Positions 59,601 through 64,000 of a stretch of DNA of 64,000 nucleotides are shown piece by piece (within the stretch, counting starts at the first letter, position 1; every line of letters starts with the position of its first letter). The DNA is from DASVNK01 sp036383895 (GTDB lineage Bacteria; Verrucomicrobiota; Verrucomicrobiia; Limisphaerales; SXQI01), in contig DASVNK010000015.1 of the NCBI GenBank assembly GCA_036383895.1, positions 140,693 to 204,692 of the forward strand. Reading direction: 5' to 3'. The translations under genes were made by a program, and so were the position numbers. Under the pieces are notes generated by a model. That model was not told the origin of the DNA, did no database searches, and saw only the letters and a program-made list of their open reading frames with translations.

Positions 59601-62173
59601 AAGGGAACATTTCTGCGAACGTGGCAAATCTACCTGCAGGCAAGTACGACCTCGTCGTCTATGCGCACGGTGCAATTCCAGGGGAGAACGGTGTAATCAG
59701 CCTCGCGACCGATTCCGCTGATTACGGTACGCAAACCAACAGCGCGGCCGCGGATTGGAATCCCGGCTATTGGACAAATGGAAGCCAGTATATTGTATTC
59801 ACCAATGTCACCGTCGCCGCTGGTGAAACCCTCGAAATCACCTCGGGTCCAGGTGTCAGCGGACTGTCCGTAATTAACGGAGTTCAGTTGATTCAGAATG
59901 AAGGAACCCGACCGGATCAGCCTTTTTCTCCTATCGTCGCCGACTGGGATTTCGAGAATGGCGCTCCCGGCAACAGGTTCACGTTCGTTCCAGATGTGAG
60001 TGGCCAAGGCCATAACATCACGCAGGTGCTCGGAAATCCGACTGCTGTAGCTACAGACTCGCAAATTGTCGGTGCTGTTTCGGCGATGTTTCCTCCGGGC
60101 GGCGCAGCGTTTGGCAGTGCTCTCCGCGCGCCCGATTCAACGAAGTTTAATCTGGGTGCTCGTTTCACCATCGAAGTTGGTGTAAGCCCTGGAGCTCAGA
60201 ACGATACCTGGGATCGCGGTGTTGTCGTTGGCCAGGATGCGGCCAGCGGAAAGCTTGCTTTCGCCCTCGACTACCGCAGTGAAGATCGAAGCATCAGCTT
60301 TGTGATTGTCGACGCTCACGGCGGCGGCGACAATGTGGATGCTTTAATTCCGAATGATGGTATCGCGCACCACGTCGCCGGTGTTTATGATTCCGGCACA
60401 ATCAAAATCTACCTCGATAAGGCACTCATTGCCACGAAGGTAACCAGCCTTGTTCCGGGAATTTCAGGTGCAGGGCGCGTGACCCTGGGCGCGAACGATA
60501 TTGGCGGTTATTGGTTCAACGGCACTCTCGACCGGGTTCGTATCTCTCAGGCTGCACTCGCGCCAGAAGAATTCTTTCCGCACCACCGCGAAGTAAACAG
60601 CGGTGTTGCGATCCTGCAGCCCTTGCAAAACGTCACAGTGGCTTCGGGTGGAACTGCGACCTTTCAAGTCTCCGCCATTGGCCACGGCCCTTTATCTTAT
60701 GCGTGGTTTCATAACGGGACGCAGCTCGCGGGTGAATCGACTAATAAGCTAATAATCTCGAACGTACAGCAGACAAACGCCGGCACGTATAAAGTCACAG
60801 TCACGAGCGGAGCTTCGGAAGCTTCAAGTTCCGCTACGCTCGCAATTCTGAGCGTTGATCGCACTATCGCCCTCGGCGATACAGATCCCGTCCAGGAAGG
60901 CGCCCGCGTCGAATTCCCTGTCCTTGTCACCAGTTCGGGCGATATCGGCGCGCTTTCGTTCGTCATCAATTACGACACGAATTACCTCGCGGAACCGGAA
61001 CTCGACTGGAAGAACCAGCAGCACGGCGCCTTCACTCAAGTGAACACCGACACCGCCGGCTCCATTCACGCCACTTACGTCCTTCCCGGAAAAACCTTCC
61101 GCGCGGGCGAAGAAGAAGAACTCGCCACCATTACCTTCCGCACCCGCAGCGTGCCGGAATCGCTCACTACGCCCGTGACTCTCGTTCTCAACGGCGTTTA
61201 TTCTGACGCTGGCGATCCAATTACTTCCGGCACCGCGGTGGAATCCACCGAAATCCGAATCACTCGCCGCGAATACATCGGTGACAATAATGCCAATGAC
61301 CGCCTCGACGTCGGTGACGCTACCGCGATCATTCGCATGCTCACGGCCCTCGATCCGATTCGCGTCTGGGACGTTACCGGCAACGACCTCAACGTGAATT
61401 CTTCCCTCGACGCCGGCGACATCGTTCGCGTCCTCCGCGCCGTCGTGAATCGCGATCCGCAGCCCGGCGAAAACCACGGCCGCCTCGCTGCGCTCGCTGT
61501 GCAATCACTCACACCGGGCGCTTCCCTCGCGGCGGACCGCACCCGCCTGGTCGCAGGCCAACAAGTCCGCGTTCAAGTGAATTTCGCCCTTCCCGGCGTT
61601 TCGCTTTCCGGCGCCTCGTTCCGCCTCGATTACCCACCGAGCGCGTTGCGCCTCGAATCATCTTCCGCTCACATTGCCGGACCTCGCGTCCCGCAAAACG
61701 CCGTCGCAATGTGGAATCTCGCTCCTTCGCAGGATTACGCCGCCCAAAACGGCACCATCCACTACGGAGCAAGTACCGCCACCGCATGGGCAGCGAATTC
61801 CGGCAGCGTCGCTGAACTCACTTTCACCGTGCTAAATGGCGCCGCCACGAAATACGCGTGGCCAATCCGCCTCGTCAGCGGCGAAGCTGGCTCGGGTATC
61901 GACGTCATCCCGCTTGCGCCCGCTCAACTGGTCCTCACCGGACGGGATGCACAATCCGCCGAGTTCAATACCGCCGCGCTCAATGTCACCAGCGGCGCGT
62001 TCGAACTCCGCCTCACGGGCGAACCTGATGTTCGTTACCAAATTGAATCCTCAACCAATCTCGTTGATTGGCAGAACCTCGGAATCTTTAGCAACGCCAC
62101 CGGTGCAATCCTCGTGAACGATGCTGTCACGGCTGGCGGTCACAAATTTTATCGCGCCATCCAGCTCGACTAG
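56696..62173 (+). CDS. Giant secreted modular protein: four tandem sugar-binding-like/Ig modules, LamG, cohesin, dockerin, cohesin-like
   Basis: 1825 residues from ATG 56696 (signal MWTRVLTLGLVFCALNINAQ; the frame extends to a TTG at 56633). Four tandem modules start at residues 22, 304, 591 and 878 (846-861 bp period), each with NIDFGAHxNP, WNxYSRDG, NLVWSDG, GAWxxxxPxxMFxSYLYP, TYDVYVYAHG and an Ig-like half containing QPxxxxxxxGGTAxFSV and YQWF. Then a LamG/concanavalin domain (about 1081-1290), an Ig-like domain, a cohesin (about 1388-1520, VEFPVLVTSSGDIGALSFVI), a type I dockerin (about 1529-1587, DNNANDRLDVGD and DLNVNSSLDAGD as calcium loops), a second cohesin-like domain (about 1597-1750) and the FYR-type C-terminal module. 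Likely a cell-surface glycan-binding scaffold. Confidence 0.9.
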   Translation: MWTRVLTLGLVFCALNINAQRLINVDFGAHTNPAFTTKTGQAATGLSNADFWNLYSRDGANGETLSSSQLLNLKLSTGAATDADLFVSGAPGAWYVPNPDAMFQSYLYPGDPNIQITFSNVPPATYDIYVYAHGEPASENSVIEVSSGGAPFGQKSTSSAANWDQPGWVEDNEYVVFRDVEIGAAPLFILVRPGVASMSVINGIQLLEKIPSAEITISQQPKSAYATIGGTANFAVTTSSPLPLSYQWFFQNGTLTNETNSVLHLGNVSEAKTGSYFVTVSNSGSSVQSTNAFLLLYSAVTNPLLNIDFGAHLNPFLFEKTGPAVVGKSLTDKWNFYSRDGEDGSWLDNNSLTNLVWSDGAASEARIDVSNAAGAWAVLHPDEMFHSYLYPISRAGNISAVLSGLPSGTYDVYVYAHGAPAPENAAVQITTPSTDFGIKVTSSDVNWNDSSWSEGDHYVLFTDVHIRSGETLNLSSKPGQSGLAVLNGLQLLQKSMNPPATISITTQPRDQIVPTGGTAEFSVAVTNDPPLAYQWFFNNNPLPTTTNPVLRIENVSSANVGAYSVQVSTGTASATSAQARLQVFTPVAGPLLNIDYGAHLNPYLPTNIGPAAVGIALDDRWNLYSRDGLNGVWLANNSLRNLVWSDGTPSAASINVTNASGAWYTWNPNPMFKSYLYPGVRRGNIGSVISNLPAGTFDVYVYAHGEIPGENGVVEVSTPSSNYGVKTTSSAPGWDTASWTEGNHYVLFKNVILNGSEPLRIVAKPGVNGLAVINGVQFVKNVAIPGSEIVVQNQPEDVVLPAGTSAELSITASSGLPLEYQWYRSGVPIQGATSPTLTFGSLLPSDAGRYRVVVRNFETSVTSRTAALEVYTRIEAPLLNIDFGSHQNPVFTTNVGPSAFGRNLDDRWNLYSRDDGNFGWRSDGVLTDLVWSDGTNSNIQIEVSNGAGAWYTDPLDPMFQSYLYPLSREGNISANVANLPAGKYDLVVYAHGAIPGENGVISLATDSADYGTQTNSAAADWNPGYWTNGSQYIVFTNVTVAAGETLEITSGPGVSGLSVINGVQLIQNEGTRPDQPFSPIVADWDFENGAPGNRFTFVPDVSGQGHNITQVLGNPTAVATDSQIVGAVSAMFPPGGAAFGSALRAPDSTKFNLGARFTIEVGVSPGAQNDTWDRGVVVGQDAASGKLAFALDYRSEDRSISFVIVDAHGGGDNVDALIPNDGIAHHVAGVYDSGTIKIYLDKALIATKVTSLVPGISGAGRVTLGANDIGGYWFNGTLDRVRISQAALAPEEFFPHHREVNSGVAILQPLQNVTVASGGTATFQVSAIGHGPLSYAWFHNGTQLAGESTNKLIISNVQQTNAGTYKVTVTSGASEASSSATLAILSVDRTIALGDTDPVQEGARVEFPVLVTSSGDIGALSFVINYDTNYLAEPELDWKNQQHGAFTQVNTDTAGSIHATYVLPGKTFRAGEEEELATITFRTRSVPESLTTPVTLVLNGVYSDAGDPITSGTAVESTEIRITRREYIGDNNANDRLDVGDATAIIRMLTALDPIRVWDVTGNDLNVNSSLDAGDIVRVLRAVVNRDPQPGENHGRLAALAVQSLTPGASLAADRTRLVAGQQVRVQVNFALPGVSLSGASFRLDYPPSALRLESSSAHIAGPRVPQNAVAMWNLAPSQDYAAQNGTIHYGASTATAWAANSGSVAELTFTVLNGAATKYAWPIRLVSGEAGSGIDVIPLAPAQLVLTGRDAQSAEFNTAALNVTSGAFELRLTGEPDVRYQIESSTNLVDWQNLGIFSNATGAILVNDAVTAGGHKFYRAIQLD

Positions 62174-62218
62174 AGTCACAGCGGTTTCGTTCGCTCGCAA
62201 AAAAGATTGAAAAACGAG

Positions 62219-62247
62219 GCAGGCTCCATAGCCTGCTTTTCCCTTTT
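62219..62247 (+). terminator. Probable terminator after the giant protein gene
   Basis: 7-bp stem GCAGGCT / AGCCTGC, loop CCAT, followed by TTTTCCCTTTTT. Starts 46 bases after the stop. Confidence 0.8.
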
Positions 62248-62293
62248 TACGAAACCTTTAACTTTGAACCTGTAACTTTTAACCACTTATCTT

Positions 62294-63193
62294 ATGCCAG
62301 AAAAAATCGGATTTGTCGGAGTCGGTCGCATGGGCTCAAACATGGCTCGCCGCCTCAAGGACTGCGGCTACACGATCGCAGCTGTTTATGACGCCCGCGG
62401 TAAAGTCGCCAAGGAACTCGCCGCCGAACTCGGCGCTGAAGCCTGTAAAAACCTCCCGCGCGTCACCGAACTTTCTGACGTGATCATTACCGTCGTCACT
62501 GACGACGCTGCCATGGATAAAGTCTTCGCTGAAAAAGGCGCCAGCCTCCTCAAGAATTCCCGTGGTAAAATCTTCATCAACTGCGCCACCGTCTCCCCCG
62601 ACATCCATCGCACCGTCGAAAAGCGCGCCAAAGCCGCCGGTGCCGAAAGCCTCGAAGCCTGCATGGCCTCCAGCATCACCCAGGCGCGCGAAGGCACCCT
62701 TTACCTCATGATCGGTGGCGAAGAATCCACTTACAACCGCGCGAAAACCATTCTCCAAAAACTCAGCGGGTCCATGCGCTACATCGGCAAAGCCGGCCAG
62801 GCCGCGAACGTCAAGGCGCTCGTCAACATGGTCATGAACATCAACACCGCCGGCCTTGCGGAAGGTCTCGCGCTCGGGGAAGCCCTCGGCGTCGACCTCG
62901 CCATCCTCCGCGAAGTCTTCTCCCAAACCGGCGCGAATTCCCGCGTCCTCCAGACCGATGGTGAAGACATGCAAAACCGCGAACACTCCTGTTACTTCTC
63001 CGCCTCGCACGCTGCCAAAGATTCCGGCATCGCGCTCGACCTCGCCAAACGCGAGAAACTCAACCTGCCACTCGCCGCCGCCACCAAAAAACAATACGAC
63101 CGCATGGTCACCGAAGGCCTCGGCGAACTCGACAAATCCGGCATCGCCGAGCTCACCTTCCGCGGCCGCCTCAAATCCAAAAAGAAGAAGTAA
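62294..63193 (+). CDS. NAD(P)-dependent oxidoreductase, 3-hydroxyisobutyrate dehydrogenase family
   Basis: 299 residues. N-terminal Rossmann domain with GFVGVGRMGSNMARRL; FINCATVSPDIHRTVEKRA is the usual substrate-side block; the catalytic Lys is in GKAGQAANVKALVNMVMN; the C-terminal helical domain (about 170-295) follows, with EGLALGEALGVDLAILREVF. The family reduces or oxidises beta-hydroxyacids (3-hydroxyisobutyrate, tartronate semialdehyde, glyoxylate/succinic semialdehyde); no residue I can see singles out one substrate. The tail KSKKKK is Lys-rich. Single gene between two terminators. Confidence 0.92.
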   Translation: MPEKIGFVGVGRMGSNMARRLKDCGYTIAAVYDARGKVAKELAAELGAEACKNLPRVTELSDVIITVVTDDAAMDKVFAEKGASLLKNSRGKIFINCATVSPDIHRTVEKRAKAAGAESLEACMASSITQAREGTLYLMIGGEESTYNRAKTILQKLSGSMRYIGKAGQAANVKALVNMVMNINTAGLAEGLALGEALGVDLAILREVFSQTGANSRVLQTDGEDMQNREHSCYFSASHAAKDSGIALDLAKREKLNLPLAAATKKQYDRMVTEGLGELDKSGIAELTFRGRLKSKKKK

Positions 63194-63215
63194 ACTTCAA
63201 GTTTTTAAGCAGGCG

Positions 63216-63245
63216 CGGCGCCGGTCCTCTCGGCGCCGTTTCTTC
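63216..63245 (+). terminator. Terminator after the oxidoreductase gene
   Basis: 8-bp stem CGGCGCCG / CGGCGCCG around GTCCTCT, followed by TTTCTTCC (weak U-run). Starts 22 bases after the stop. Confidence 0.8.
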
Positions 63246-63358
63246 CCTCTTTCTTTCTTTCTTTCGGTCTTCAGTGGCCTTCGTGTGAAATCCCTGTCCT
63301 TCCCGCCCACTAGCCTCCCACTCCCAATTCGACTATCATTACCCCCAGGGAAGGTTTT

Positions 63359-64000
63359 ATGACCGGGAAAAACAAAGCTCTAACATTCATTCTCGCCGCC
63401 CTCTTTGCGGCCATCCTCATGGTGCCGTTCATCACCCAACGCGCCACCATCAACCAGCTCCGCACCGAGAACACCTCCCTCTCCGCGCGCATTCGCGAAC
63501 TTACCCGCGAACTCACCAACGCCGTCCAGACCCGCACCAACGCCGCGCTCGACACCTCCTCAGCCCTCTCTCGCAACCAACTCAACGAACTCATGCGCCT
63601 CCGCGCCGAAATCACCGCCCTGCGCCAACAAGGCAACAACCCCACCCTCGCTGCCACCTCCCGCACCGCGCGCACCAATCGCACTCCCGCGCTGCCAGAC
63701 GTTTCCATTCCTGCTCCCAGCAACACCGCCCCAAACCCCGCTGCCGATCCAGCCGCCGCCGGCCAGGTCGCCATCACTCCGCGAAATGCCGGTTACGCCC
63801 AACCTACCGACGCCGCCAGCACCTTCCTTTTCTCTGCACAACAAGGGAGCGCCGACACACTCATGGCCTCCATGACCCCCGAAGCTCAGGCCGAACTCCA
63901 GGCCCGCATCGCCGCCGGCACCACCACCGCGCAAGCCCTCCAGCAGCAACTCCAATCCACCCCAGCTCTGCGTCCTTCGCCGAACCACCCCAGCACCGAC
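63359..64000 (+). CDS. Membrane-anchored coiled-coil protein, 5' part (3' end outside window)
   Basis: ATG 63359 follows GGAAGG; the frame has no stop before the window edge (at least 214 residues). MTGKNKALTFILAALFAAILMVPF is an N-terminal membrane anchor or signal, followed by a coiled coil (LRTENTSLSARIRELTREL, LNELMRLRAEITALRQQGN), a Pro/Ala/Thr-rich linker, and NAGYAQPTDAASTFLFSAQQ, which resembles the GYATPEAA-type block of an expanded verrucomicrobial family. Further on, MASMTPEAQAELQARIAAG continues that domain. The role of the family is unknown to me. Directly after the oxidoreductase terminator, so independently transcribed. Confidence 0.8.
   Translation, partial: MTGKNKALTFILAALFAAILMVPFITQRATINQLRTENTSLSARIRELTRELTNAVQTRTNAALDTSSALSRNQLNELMRLRAEITALRQQGNNPTLAATSRTARTNRTPALPDVSIPAPSNTAPNPAADPAAAGQVAITPRNAGYAQPTDAASTFLFSAQQGSADTLMASMTPEAQAELQARIAAGTTTAQALQQQLQSTPALRPSPNHPSTD

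Overview
The window looks like a chromosomal segment of a Verrucomicrobiota bacterium (PVC superphylum), roughly 55-60 % GC by eye. Evidence: a PVC-type heme-binding dehydrogenase with a C-terminal CASCH cytochrome; two proteins ending in a VPDGGATAA...RRKK sorting tail (the verrucomicrobial variant of PEP-CTERM); a PEP-CTERM-box response regulator (PrsR); and very large secreted Ig/LamG/CARDB proteins that all end in a short FYR-type C-terminal module. No rRNA, tRNA, CRISPR array, prophage or complete insertion sequence was recognised.

Layout. 1-10.7 kb: tail of a DUF1015 gene, a cation diffusion facilitator, a lipoprotein-like endonuclease/exonuclease/phosphatase, a response-regulator/histidine-kinase hybrid, a zinc-ribbon protein, pyrD, a NUDIX hydrolase, an AspT/YidE-type transporter, and a porin / FMN-binding protein / ApbE operon behind two tandem Fur-like boxes. 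10.7-15 kb: mgtE, then an amino-sugar cassette (Gfo/Idh/MocA oxidoreductase, PIG-L deacetylase, NagB-like protein). 12.0-18.9 kb also carries five copies of a 73-75 bp palindrome (family P) and three copies of a 115-138 bp inverted-repeat element (family Q). 15.9-21.0 kb: two minus-strand operons, lgt/rluD-like/membrane protein/DUF1232 and ECF sigma/anti-sigma/DUF3106.

21-31 kb: ChbG-like deacetylase, GH9 cellulase-like enzyme, a five-repeat CARDB protein and a LamG/PA14-like protein, i.e. extracellular polysaccharide binding and breakdown. 31-44.9 kb: an orphan transposase N-terminal domain, the PVC-type dehydrogenase behind duplicated LacI-like operator sequences, malQ overlapping a treS-maltokinase fusion (alpha-glucan/trehalose metabolism), an Lrp regulator, a PQQ-propeller protein and ychF. 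45-51 kb: a PepSY-like/proline-rich exported protein, a coiled-coil exported protein, two-subunit class I fumarase, a secreted protein, nadD and rsfS.

51.4-55.4 kb is the most coherent regulatory story. Two VPDGG-CTERM genes each have a near-identical sigma-54 -24/-12 promoter, a shared motif about 90 bp further upstream and look-alike terminators. They lie just before a phosphopantetheinyl transferase and prsR, the sigma-54 activator of PEP-CTERM regulons. 55.9-64 kb: a methyltransferase, an 1825-residue secreted protein with four tandem 282-287-residue modules plus LamG, cohesin, dockerin and a second cohesin-like domain, a 3-hydroxyisobutyrate dehydrogenase-type reductase, and the start of a membrane-anchored coiled-coil protein cut by the window edge.
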